Shown: one piece after another, positions 1 through 6,045 of the stretch
How the letters are laid out: each line of letters starts with the position of its first letter
Numbering within the stretch: the first letter of the stretch is position 1
From: Peptoniphilus_A sp022767005
GTDB lineage: Bacteria; Bacillota; Clostridia; Tissierellales; Peptoniphilaceae
Length of the DNA stretch: 7,548 bases
Direction of reading: 5' to 3'
Assembly (NCBI RefSeq): GCF_050315115.1
Contig: NZ_JBNPOJ010000033.1
Span: 1-7,548, forward strand
The notes under the pieces: model-generated
Database searches by the model: none
Seen by the model: the letters and a program-made list of their open reading frames with translations, nothing else
What the model was told of the DNA's origin: nothing
Made by a program: the position numbers and the translations under genes

Positions 1-28
1 TAATTAAGATAGATTAAGTATAAAATCC

Positions 29-56
29 TTGCAAAAAATTTAACAAGTGTTATAAT
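29..56 (+). promoter_or_regulatory. Sigma-A-type promoter with extended -10 for the ribU leader
   Basis: A TTGCAA -35-like hexamer lies at 29-34. A perfect TATAAT -10 lies at 51-56, separated by 16 nt. The -10 is preceded by TG one base upstream (48-49), which makes an extended -10 element. Transcription would start near 62-64, about 17 nt before the riboswitch P1 stem, giving a leader of roughly 180 nt. The call is by consensus match; no start-site data were available. Confidence 0.75.
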
Positions 57-79
57 TAAATTAAGAAAAAAATAATAAT

Positions 80-194
80 TTTAAATCTTCAGGGAAGGGT
101 GTAAGTCCCAACCGGCGGTAAAGTCCGCGAGCGAAAGCCGAATTGGTGTGATTCCAATACCGACAGTAGAGTCTGGATGAGAGAATGATTTAAA
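80..194 (+). promoter_or_regulatory. FMN riboswitch (RFN element)
   Basis: The conserved RFN core is readable. The AGGGAAGGGTG block (91-101) is followed by a CCC pairing partner at 107-109, then ACCGGCGGTAAAGTCCGCGA (111-130) with a GCGG/CCGC stem. An ATTGG/CCAAT hairpin spans 142-158. The CCGACAGTAGAGTCTGGATG block begins at 160 and runs into GAGAGAA near 180. The closing P1 stem is a perfect 8 bp pairing of TTTAAATC (80-87) with GATTTAAA (187-194). Members of this family bind flavin mononucleotide in nascent mRNA and switch off riboflavin synthesis or uptake genes. The terminator just downstream implies transcriptional attenuation of ribU: FMN-bound means P1 closed and transcription stopped. 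Confidence 0.97.
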
Positions 195-202
195 CTTTCA
201 TG

Positions 203-224
203 CCCCGAAGGTTCGGGGTTTTTT
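203..224 (+). terminator. Intrinsic attenuator of the FMN riboswitch
   Basis: CCCCGA (203-208) pairs with TCGGGG (213-218) around an AGGT loop, followed at once by six T residues (219-224). It sits 8 nt after the aptamer P1 stem and 21 nt before the ribU start codon, the position expected for an expression-platform terminator. Its 5' arm can alternatively pair with the 5' edge of the aptamer (see findings), which would act as the antiterminator when FMN is low. Confidence 0.93.
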
Positions 225-245
225 AATGCCCCAACAGGAGGTAAA

Positions 246-851
246 ATGAATAAAGTAAACTCAAACGCGATGATAAGAACGAAAGACATGACAAAAATTG
301 GAATGCTATCTGTAGTTGGTTTTATATTGATGTATTTTCAATTGCCGCTTACCTTTGTAGCACCACCATTTATGAAGCTAGACATATCAGATTTGCCAGT
401 TCTTGTTGGCGCCTTTACAATGGGACCAGTTTTTGGAATAATGATTGCAGCGTTAAAAAATATTCTTGCGCTAATATTTAAAGGCACAATGACAGCAGGC
501 ATTGGTGAACTATCAAACTTTATAGTTTCAGCAACTTTTGCCTTTGTATCAAGTTACATCTACAGAAAACATAAAACATATAAATGGGCAATTCTTTCAC
601 TAACAGTAGGAGTTCTTTTTATGACAGTTCTTGCGATGATGTCAAATTATTTTGTAGTATTTCCACTTTATGGTAAAGTAATGCCAATGGACGCTATAAT
701 AGCAATGGGATCAGCCATCACATCAAAAATCACAGGACTTTTCACAATGATGATTTATTCTGTGCTACCCTTCAATTTAATTAAGGGATTCACAACATCA
801 GCTATGATGATGTTAGTTTATAAAAAAGTTAGCCCACTATTTAAAAGTTAA
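246..851 (+). CDS. ribU: Riboflavin ECF transporter substrate-binding (S) component RibU
   Basis: A 201-residue, strongly hydrophobic integral membrane protein. It would bind extracellular riboflavin and pass it inward with a shared energizing module (EcfA, EcfA', EcfT), which is not in this window. Several hydrophobic segments are visible (roughly residues 17-36, 50-70, 88-105, 113-139, 147-173, 178-192), consistent with the six-helix S-component fold. Family-like landmarks are KLDISDLPVLVGAF at 44-57, GTMTAGIGELSNF at 80-92, NYFVVFPLY at 134-142 and PFNLIKG at 175-181. The length is normal for the family. AGGAGG at 236-241 lies 4 nt before this ATG, which fixes the start. The FMN riboswitch and attenuator directly upstream strongly support riboflavin as the substrate over other vitamins. 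The gene appears monocistronic, with its own terminator downstream. Confidence 0.95.
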   Translation: MNKVNSNAMIRTKDMTKIGMLSVVGFILMYFQLPLTFVAPPFMKLDISDLPVLVGAFTMGPVFGIMIAALKNILALIFKGTMTAGIGELSNFIVSATFAFVSSYIYRKHKTYKWAILSLTVGVLFMTVLAMMSNYFVVFPLYGKVMPMDAIIAMGSAITSKITGLFTMMIYSVLPFNLIKGFTTSAMMMLVYKKVSPLFKS

Positions 852-874
852 TTGATTTTTAATAAAGTTTATTG

Positions 875-903
875 CAAGTTGTCTTTTGACAGCTTGTTTT
901 TTT
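875..903 (+). terminator. Rho-independent terminator after ribU
   Basis: CAAGTTGTC (875-883) pairs with GACAGCTTG (888-896) over 9 bp with one G-U wobble and a TTTT loop, followed by seven T residues (897-903). It begins 23 nt after the ribU stop. The 3' arm and loop also contain the TTGACA hexamer used by the next promoter. Confidence 0.88.
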
Positions 904-916
904 GTGTTCATATAAT
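886..916 (+). promoter_or_regulatory. Probable promoter of the aminotransferase gene
   Basis: A perfect TTGACA -35 (886-891) and a perfect TATAAT -10 (911-916) are separated by 19 nt, two more than optimal. A second overlapping TATAAT occurs at 916-921, but its spacing of 24 nt is too long. The start site would fall near 923, giving a leader of about 30 nt containing the ribosome binding site AGAGGGG (939-945). The -35 hexamer is embedded in the ribU terminator stem-loop. Confidence 0.75.
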
Positions 917-952
917 ATAATTTAATCAAAAGAAAAAAAGAGGGGTATAAAA

Positions 953-2077
953 ATGAAAATTTTATGTGCAGGACCAACGTCAATCGATGAAGAAGTAATG
1001 AAATTAATGGGAAAATCTCTCACAAATCCTGACATCGATCCAGAGTACGAAAAAATACATAGAAGAGTAGAAAGAAAAATATCTAAACTTTTAAAAACGG
1101 AAGCTACTTCTTTTATCATGCTTGGAGAAGGCATGATTGGTCTTGAAGCAGCTATATGTAATTTAGTGGAAGCAGGAGATAGAGTTCTCGTGCTAAATAA
1201 CGGAGTTTTTGGGGCAGGATTTGCCGATTTCGTAAAATTTTATGATGGTGTGCCACAAATTTATGAAGACGATTTTAGACGTGGCTTCAACATAGAAAAA
1301 TTAAAAGAATTTTTAGCAAAGGATCACGACTTTAAAGTTGCTACAATGGTACATTGCGAAACTCCATCAGGAATAACAAACGACGTAAAGAGTATTTGCA
1401 ATCTCCTACATTCCTACGGAATACTTACAGTTGTAGACACAGTATCAGGCATGGGAGGAGAAGATTTTGACTTTGACGATTATAAAGTGGATATAGCTCT
1501 TGGGGGAAGTCAAAAATGTATATCAGCGCCCACTGGGTTAACACTTGTAACAATTTCAGAAGACGCAAAAAAGGCGATAGCAAACAGAAAAAAACCAGTT
1601 CCAAGCTATTATATGAATTTTCTAAACTATTACGATTATTCCGATGGATTTGCTTTTCCATACACAATGAATGAAAATCTAACTTATGCGTTAGACCTTG
1701 CCCTTGATAAGCTTTTCGAAAAGGACTCCATAGCATTACACAAAAAATACGCAGAAGTAACGAGAAAAATATTTGAAGATGCAGGCTTTGAACTTTACGC
1801 GAAGGATTCAAGAGCTAATACATTAACGGCAGTAATGGTGCCAGAAGGATTTATAGCAGAAGACATATTAGAAGCACTTAGAAAAAAAGGAATATTAATT
1901 TCAAAGGGAGCAGGGGACATCTTTGAAAAAGTTTTTAGAATAGGGCACATGGGAAATAATATCTCTTACGAAAATTTCTTAGAACTTTTTCAAAAGCTAG
2001 ATGAAGTGTTTAAAGAACTTGGCATTAAAACGAAAATTTCTTTGAAAAAAGAATTTGAAGAATTAATGAAAAAATAA
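953..2077 (+). CDS. Class V PLP-dependent aminotransferase (alanine/serine-glyoxylate aminotransferase-like)
   Basis: A 374-residue cytosolic fold-type I PLP enzyme of the AGXT-like branch of class V aminotransferases. The presumed Schiff-base lysine is K188 in LGGSQKCISAPTGL. D162 in VVDTVSGMGG is the expected pyridine-nitrogen contact. HCETPSG (134-140) matches the family's cofactor and substrate loop, and FRIGHMG (328-334) is the typical C-terminal signature. The N-terminal AGPTSIDEEV and the NPDIDPEYEKIHRRVERKIS region also fit. The length is normal. AGAGGGG at 939-945 sits 7 nt before the ATG. Family members transfer amino groups between alanine, serine or similar donors and glyoxylate, pyruvate or other keto acids. 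Neither the sequence nor the neighbours settle the substrate, so no symbol is given. The gene stands alone, between the ribU terminator and the murB promoter. Confidence 0.9.
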   Translation: MKILCAGPTSIDEEVMKLMGKSLTNPDIDPEYEKIHRRVERKISKLLKTEATSFIMLGEGMIGLEAAICNLVEAGDRVLVLNNGVFGAGFADFVKFYDGVPQIYEDDFRRGFNIEKLKEFLAKDHDFKVATMVHCETPSGITNDVKSICNLLHSYGILTVVDTVSGMGGEDFDFDDYKVDIALGGSQKCISAPTGLTLVTISEDAKKAIANRKKPVPSYYMNFLNYYDYSDGFAFPYTMNENLTYALDLALDKLFEKDSIALHKKYAEVTRKIFEDAGFELYAKDSRANTLTAVMVPEGFIAEDILEALRKKGILISKGAGDIFEKVFRIGHMGNNISYENFLELFQKLDEVFKELGIKTKISLKKEFEELMKK

Positions 2078-2250
2078 AAATTTAATCTATCTCTTCTAAT
2101 ATATAATTAGAAAAATTATAGCAAAATCCATACTTTTATAAAGATAAAATAGTATTATTTTGAGATAAATTAAACCTGATGTTTTGTTTAAAGTTTATCA
2201 TTTATCTTCTTTAATGATATAATAAATTTAATAATATTTTGAGGTGTTTT
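2078..2250. other. AT-rich intergenic spacer with inverted repeats
   Basis: This 173 bp spacer contains no plausible gene. It holds a TTCTAAT/ATTAGAA hairpin (2094-2112) with no T-tract, so any termination after the aminotransferase gene is unconvincing. It also holds TTAAAC-N10-GTTTAA (2170-2191) and TATCATT-N10-AATGATA (2196-2219), and then the murB promoter and ribosome binding site. The second inverted repeat overlaps the promoter. Confidence 0.6.
2194..2223 (+). promoter_or_regulatory. Putative extended -10 promoter for the murB operon
   Basis: TATAAT at 2218-2223 is preceded by TG plus one base (2215-2217), an extended -10. The best -35 candidate, TTTATC at 2194-2199 with an 18 nt spacer, matches the consensus poorly, so recognition would depend on the extended -10. 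Transcription would start near 2230, with GAGGTG (2241-2246) as the ribosome binding site. Confidence 0.6.
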
Positions 2251-3144
2251 ATGGATTTTAATATAAATGAAGATTTGGGAGATTTTTTTTACAACGAGCC
2301 AATGCTAAACCATACATCTTTTTGTGTTGGCGGACCTGCTAAATTATTGATAAAGCCAAAGAACGAAGATTCTCTCATTGAAATTATGAGAGAAATTAAA
2401 AGAAATGATTATAAATTTTATATTCTTGGAAATTGCACAAATGTAATTGTAAAAGATAATGGATTTGATGGCATTATTATTAAATTAAAAAACAAGTTAA
2501 ATGACATAAAAAAAGTTGGCAATACAGAAATTTATGCAGGTGCTGGAGTGAGTCTTAAAAAAGTTAGTGAATTTGCAATGGAAAATTCTTTAACTGGTCT
2601 TGAATTTGCACATGGCATTCCTGGCTCTCTTGGCGGTGGTGTTGTAATGAATGCTGGTGCCTACGATGGCGAGATTAAAAATGTTATAAAAAGTGTTAGA
2701 CTTCTTGATGAAAATTTAAAGATTATTGAACTCTCAGCCGAAGAAATGAATTTTTCTTACAGACATTCTCTAGTACAAGAAAGAGATTTAATTGTTCTCG
2801 GCGCAACCTTTGCTCTTTCTCATGGCGACAAAAATGTGATAAAAGAAAAGTACGAGGAATTTGACAGAAGGCGTGCAGAAAAACAGCCTCTCGACAAGCC
2901 TTCAGCAGGTTCGACTTTTAAGAGACCAACAGGATATTTTGCGGGAAAATTAATTGATGATTCTGGGCTAAGGGGTTTTACTCATAATGGAGCAGGTGTT
3001 AGCGAAAAGCACTGTGGATTTGTTGTGAACAAAGACCATGCAAGTGCCAAAGATGTTCTTGAAACCATTGAAATTGTGCAAAAAGTTGTGCAGGATAAAT
3101 TTGGCGTAAAAATGGAGCGAGAAGTTAAAATTATTGGTGATTGA
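2251..3144 (+). CDS. murB: UDP-N-acetylenolpyruvoylglucosamine reductase MurB
   Basis: A 297-residue FAD-dependent cytosolic enzyme that reduces UDP-GlcNAc-enolpyruvate with NADPH to UDP-MurNAc, the second committed step of peptidoglycan synthesis. The N-terminal FAD-binding part includes YILGNCTNVIVKD (57-69) and HGIPGSLGGGVVMNAGAYDGEI (121-142). SYRHS (169-173) supplies the family's substrate-binding arginine. PSAGSTFKRP (217-226) carries the proton-donating serine S221, and the terminal MEREVKIIG carries the catalytic glutamate, E291. The compact C-terminal domain and length indicate the shorter type II MurB. The start is this ATG: GAGGTG (2241-2246) lies 4 nt upstream, while an in-frame TTG at 2239 overlaps that site and has none of its own. 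The glycine-rich loop reads GNCTN where many homologues have GNGSN, a mild variant. It heads a run with rapZ and yvcK, a common Firmicute arrangement. Confidence 0.97.
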   Translation: MDFNINEDLGDFFYNEPMLNHTSFCVGGPAKLLIKPKNEDSLIEIMREIKRNDYKFYILGNCTNVIVKDNGFDGIIIKLKNKLNDIKKVGNTEIYAGAGVSLKKVSEFAMENSLTGLEFAHGIPGSLGGGVVMNAGAYDGEIKNVIKSVRLLDENLKIIELSAEEMNFSYRHSLVQERDLIVLGATFALSHGDKNVIKEKYEEFDRRRAEKQPLDKPSAGSTFKRPTGYFAGKLIDDSGLRGFTHNGAGVSEKHCGFVVNKDHASAKDVLETIEIVQKVVQDKFGVKMEREVKIIGD

Positions 3145-3161
3145 TTTGAATTTTGGTGATT
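3134..3161 (+). repeat. Short direct repeat at the murB/rapZ junction
   Basis: TTGGTGATT occurs at 3134-3142 and again at 3153-3161, 19 nt apart. The first copy ends at the first base of the murB stop codon. The second lies 2 nt before the rapZ ATG and supplies the only Shine-Dalgarno-like bases for rapZ (GGTGA, 3155-3159). It may be a small local duplication or chance. Confidence 0.5.
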
Positions 3162-3163
3162 AA

Positions 3164-4030
3164 ATGGAACTTATAATTATTACTGGGATGAGTGGATCGG
3201 GCAAGTCCTATGCTCTAGATGTTTTTGAAGATTTAGGTTATTATGCAATGGATAATCTAGCACCAGCTCTGCTTCCAAAATTTTGTGAAATGGCTCTAGA
3301 CGCAAAAAGTAAAAATTTCGATAAAGTTGCTGCTGTTGTCGATCTTAGAAGCGGTGAGTTTTTTAATTCTTTTTTCTCTGCTTGTGAAGATTTAAAGGGA
3401 ATGAATGTAAAAACTAAACTTTTATTCCTCTATGCAGACATGGAAACTATTATTGCAAGATACAAGGAACTTAGAAGACCACATCCAATGAATAGTTCCA
3501 TTGTCGAAGGTTATAAATTCGAGGAAGAGACCCTTGAAAAAGTAAAAAAAGGTGCTGATTTTGTAATTGACACAACAGGTCTTTCTACTAAAAACTTGAG
3601 AACTCAACTTATGGCCTTTGTATCTTACAATGAAAAGGACAATTTTGCCATTGAAGTTTCTAGTTTTGGTTATAAAAGAGGGATTTTAAAGGATGCTGAT
3701 ATTGTTTTGGATGTTAGATTTTTGCCAAATCCTTTTTATATTAAAGAGTTGAAGAGTTTAAATGGGAAAAGTGAAGAGGTCAAAAATTATGTAATGAAAT
3801 TAGATGTTACAAAAGAGTTTATCAAAAAGACTATTGATTTACTTGAATTTTTGATTCCAAATTATATGGCAGAGCAAAAGAGAGTCCTTACAATTGGAAT
3901 TGGTTGCACTGGTGGTTTTCACAGGTCAGTAGTAATTGCTGAAGAAATTGGAAGAATTTTAAAAGAGGAATACAAATCCACTTATGTATCTCACAGAGAT
4001 ATGGAGAAAAATTTATGGAAAAAAAGATAG
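3164..4030 (+). CDS. rapZ: RapZ/YvcJ family nucleotide-binding protein
   Basis: A 288-residue cytosolic P-loop protein of the RapZ (E. coli YhbJ) / YvcJ (B. subtilis) family. The N-terminal domain has a Walker A motif, GMSGSGKS (8-15), and VVDLRSGEF (58-66), typical of the family's second nucleotide-binding motif. The C-terminal domain carries SFGYKRG (167-173), DVRFLPNPFY (183-192) and GIGCTGGFHRSV (245-256), all hallmarks of the family. The length is standard. In E. coli RapZ senses glucosamine-6-phosphate and guides RNase E to the small RNA GlmZ; in B. subtilis YvcJ hydrolyses nucleotides and affects competence. The role here is inferred only by homology. The ribosome binding site (GGTGA, 3155-3159) is weak, so translation is probably helped by coupling to murB, which ends 19 nt upstream. 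The 3' end overlaps yvcK by 16 nt. Confidence 0.96.
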   Translation: MELIIITGMSGSGKSYALDVFEDLGYYAMDNLAPALLPKFCEMALDAKSKNFDKVAAVVDLRSGEFFNSFFSACEDLKGMNVKTKLLFLYADMETIIARYKELRRPHPMNSSIVEGYKFEEETLEKVKKGADFVIDTTGLSTKNLRTQLMAFVSYNEKDNFAIEVSSFGYKRGILKDADIVLDVRFLPNPFYIKELKSLNGKSEEVKNYVMKLDVTKEFIKKTIDLLEFLIPNYMAEQKRVLTIGIGCTGGFHRSVVIAEEIGRILKEEYKSTYVSHRDMEKNLWKKR

Positions 4031-4983
4031 CAGTTCTTGGTGGAGGTACAGGAATCTCCACTATTTTGCGTGGGCTAAAATATTATACAAAAAATATTTC
4101 TGCGATTGTATCCATGTCCGATGATGGAGGTGGAAGTGGAATTTTAAGAGAAGAACTTAATATTTTACCACCAGGTGATGCAAGGAGATGCCTTATTGCA
4201 CTTTCAAATGCTGATGAAACATTAAAAGAATTATTAAGTTATAGATTTAATTCAGGAACTCTAAAAAATCAAAATGTTGGAAATATTTTGATTGCGGCAC
4301 TGACAGATATTTTTGGGTCCTTTGACAGGGCTCTTATAGAAATGAGCAGCGTATTTAATGTTACTGGAAAGATTATACCTGTAACCTTAGATGAGACTCA
4401 TTTAGTGGCAGAATTTCTTTCAAAGGATAAAGTTGTGGGCGAGTCTTATATTCCAAAAATGTGTTATAGGCTTAATACTAGGATCGAAAAAATGAGTATG
4501 ATTCCTCATTATCCAAGTGCAAACAAAGAGGCTTTAAAGGCTATTTTAGATGCCGACATAGTAATTATTGGGCCTGGTTCACTTTATACATCTATTATTC
4601 CAAATTTTTTAGTTGCAGGAATAGATGAAGCATTAAGAGATACAAGGGCTCACATAATTTATATTGCCAATGCAATGACGCAAAGAGGTGAGACAAAAAA
4701 CTATTCATTAAGGGATCACTTCGATGCAATTTTAAAACATTCAAATTATGAGTTCATAGACGAAGTAATTGCCAATGATTTTAGAGCAACAAATGATGTA
4801 TACCAATATTATTATAGTAAAGAAGAATCTACACCAATTTTTGCGACAGATGAGGATAGGATTTATTTTAAAGAGAAAAATGTAGAGTTAACTGAGGGAA
4901 AGTTCATCGAAATAAAAGATGGTTTTATTAGACATGATGGCAACAAAATAGGAGCTAGTATTTTTAAAACTCCTTTGTTGTAA
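4015..4983 (+). CDS. yvcK: YvcK/GlmR family gluconeogenesis and cell-envelope factor
   Basis: A 322-residue cytosolic protein of the CofD/YvcK (UPF0052) family. In B. subtilis YvcK/GlmR binds UDP-GlcNAc and supports flux into peptidoglycan precursors on gluconeogenic carbon. Family landmarks are VLGGGTGIS (7-15), MSDDGGGSGILREEL (34-48), PPGDARRCLIALS (52-64), NVGNILIAAL (87-96), GESYIPK (142-148) and IIGPGSLYTSIIPN (184-197). MTQRGET (221-227) also matches. The length is typical. The segment before NVGN reads LKNQ rather than the LSGH seen in B. subtilis-type proteins; my impression is that clostridial homologues vary there too. GGAG at 4003-4006, inside the end of rapZ, lies 8 nt before the ATG and fits the 16 nt overlap, indicating coupled translation. 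The usual downstream partner whiA (yvcL) is not present. Confidence 0.96.
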   Translation: MEKKIAVLGGGTGISTILRGLKYYTKNISAIVSMSDDGGGSGILREELNILPPGDARRCLIALSNADETLKELLSYRFNSGTLKNQNVGNILIAALTDIFGSFDRALIEMSSVFNVTGKIIPVTLDETHLVAEFLSKDKVVGESYIPKMCYRLNTRIEKMSMIPHYPSANKEALKAILDADIVIIGPGSLYTSIIPNFLVAGIDEALRDTRAHIIYIANAMTQRGETKNYSLRDHFDAILKHSNYEFIDEVIANDFRATNDVYQYYYSKEESTPIFATDEDRIYFKEKNVELTEGKFIEIKDGFIRHDGNKIGASIFKTPLL

Positions 4984-5006
4984 AAAAAATTATAAAATGA
5001 TATGAT
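4978..5006 (+). promoter_or_regulatory. Putative internal promoter upstream of fni
   Basis: TTGTAA (4978-4983, overlapping the yvcK stop codon) and TATGAT (5001-5006) are separated by exactly 17 nt. TG plus one base precedes the -10 (4998-5000), making an extended -10. Transcription would start near 5013, just before the strong ribosome binding site. This could let fni and the HutD-like gene be expressed apart from murB-rapZ-yvcK. There is no terminator between yvcK and fni, so readthrough is also likely. Confidence 0.5.
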
Positions 5007-5015
5007 TTATTTGTT

Positions 5016-5023
5016 AAAGGAGG
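5016..5023 (+). promoter_or_regulatory. Strong ribosome binding site that decides the fni start
   Basis: AAAGGAGG lies 5 nt before the ATG at 5029 and only 2 nt before the adjacent in-frame ATG at 5026. It lies downstream of the in-frame ATG at 5002, so that upstream start is unlikely. The start at 5029 is preferred, though 5026 cannot be ruled out. Confidence 0.8.
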
Positions 5024-5028
5024 ATATG

Positions 5029-6045
5029 ATGAGGAAATATAGAAAGACAGAACATATAGAAAACTTTCTTCGCTCCACTTATGTCGGCGATGCACTTTTT
5101 TCTGATATCTTTTTGTATAATGACTCTATTCCAGAGATAAATTACGACGAAATTGATACAAGTGTTGATTTTTTAAATAAAAGAGTAAAATTCCCGTTGA
5201 TGATTAATGCCATGACAGGTGGCAGCAATCTTTCAGAGGAAATAAATAGAAATCTTGCAAATGTTGCATTGGAATTTGATTTACCAATGGCTGTTGGTTC
5301 ACAGACAATTGCACTAGAAGATGAAGATTCAAGAAAATCCTTTGAAATAGTTAGAGAAATTATAAAAGATGGAATTGTAATTTCAAATTTAAGTGGATTT
5401 TCAAGTGTTGAAGATGCAAAAAAAGCCGTAGAACTTTTGCGAGCTGATGCAATTCAAATTCACTTAAATCCTGCACAAGAATTGGTTCAAACAGAAGGGG
5501 AGAGAAATTTCTGTGGCATTCTTAAAAATGTTGAGGAAATCGTAAAAAAATCTGAAGTACCAGTTATAGTAAAAGAAGTTGGCTTTGGAATGTCTCCAAA
5601 AACTGTAAAAAAATTATATGATGTTGGAGTTAGATATGTGGATATATCTGGTTACGGTGGCACAAATTTTTTTGAAATAGAAAACTTGAGAGATCCAAAT
5701 TCTGATATATCAGATTTATTTTCATGGGGAATACCTACTGCTTTGTCGCTAATAGAAGCAGATAGACTTAAACTTAAAGATTTATATATAATTTCTGCAG
5801 GCGGAGTAAAAAATTCTATGGACGTAGTAAAAAGTATAGTAGCAGGAGCTTCTATGGTTGCAATTAGTGGTGAAATACTTTCTTACATCGTTCGTGGCGG
5901 TTATGAGTACACATTAAAATATATTGACGGAATAATAGAAAAAACCAAGATGTTAATGATGCTTTCTGGTGCAAAAAATATAGCTGAGTTACAAAAAGTC
6001 GACTATAAAGTTACAGGAAAACTAAAAGAATTATTGGAGGGCTAA
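5029..6045 (+). CDS. fni: Type 2 isopentenyl-diphosphate delta-isomerase (IDI-2)
   Basis: A 338-residue FMN- and NADPH-requiring cytosolic enzyme that interconverts isopentenyl and dimethylallyl diphosphate. This provides the starter for polyprenyl lipids such as undecaprenyl phosphate. It is a TIM-barrel flavoprotein unrelated to IDI-1. Landmarks are RKTEHI (5-10), PLMINAMTGG (56-65), VGSQ (89-92), QIHLNPAQE (143-151) with TEGER (155-159), VIVKEVGFGMS (179-189), VDISGYGGTNF (204-214) and SAGGVKNSMD (256-265). These cover the phosphate- and flavin-binding loops and the catalytic glutamine region, with Q150 in NPAQE. The length is typical. In Firmicutes IDI-2 usually accompanies the mevalonate pathway; no mevalonate gene is in this window. 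It follows yvcK by 45 nt and is directly abutted by the HutD-like gene. Confidence 0.95.
   Translation: MRKYRKTEHIENFLRSTYVGDALFSDIFLYNDSIPEINYDEIDTSVDFLNKRVKFPLMINAMTGGSNLSEEINRNLANVALEFDLPMAVGSQTIALEDEDSRKSFEIVREIIKDGIVISNLSGFSSVEDAKKAVELLRADAIQIHLNPAQELVQTEGERNFCGILKNVEEIVKKSEVPVIVKEVGFGMSPKTVKKLYDVGVRYVDISGYGGTNFFEIENLRDPNSDISDLFSWGIPTALSLIEADRLKLKDLYIISAGGVKNSMDVVKSIVAGASMVAISGEILSYIVRGGYEYTLKYIDGIIEKTKMLMMLSGAKNIAELQKVDYKVTGKLKELLEG

Noticed and set aside
89..289. A minus-strand open frame across the riboswitch and the start of ribU
   Set aside because: It is explained by the structured riboswitch sequence and the attenuator repeats; there is no start signal or recognisable protein.
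1425..1811. A 128-codon open frame on the minus strand inside the aminotransferase gene
   Set aside because: It lies wholly within a well-supported coding gene on the other strand, has no ribosome binding site I can see, and has a composition typical of an antisense shadow.
2094..2112. TTCTAAT/ATTAGAA hairpin as terminator for the aminotransferase
   Set aside because: The stem is AT-only apart from one G-C pair and is followed by A residues, not T residues, so it does not qualify as an intrinsic terminator on the + strand. On the minus strand the T-run precedes the stem rather than following it.
4015..4030. 16 nt overlap of rapZ and yvcK as a possible frameshift or fusion
   Set aside because: Both proteins are full length with their own motifs. 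A ribosome binding site sits upstream of the yvcK ATG, and short overlaps are common in this gene pair.
4273..4302. YvcK LKNQNVGN in place of LSGHSLGN as evidence of an altered, non-functional protein
   Set aside because: All other family motifs are intact, and my recollection is that clostridial YvcK proteins also carry Gln here, so it looks like normal family variation.
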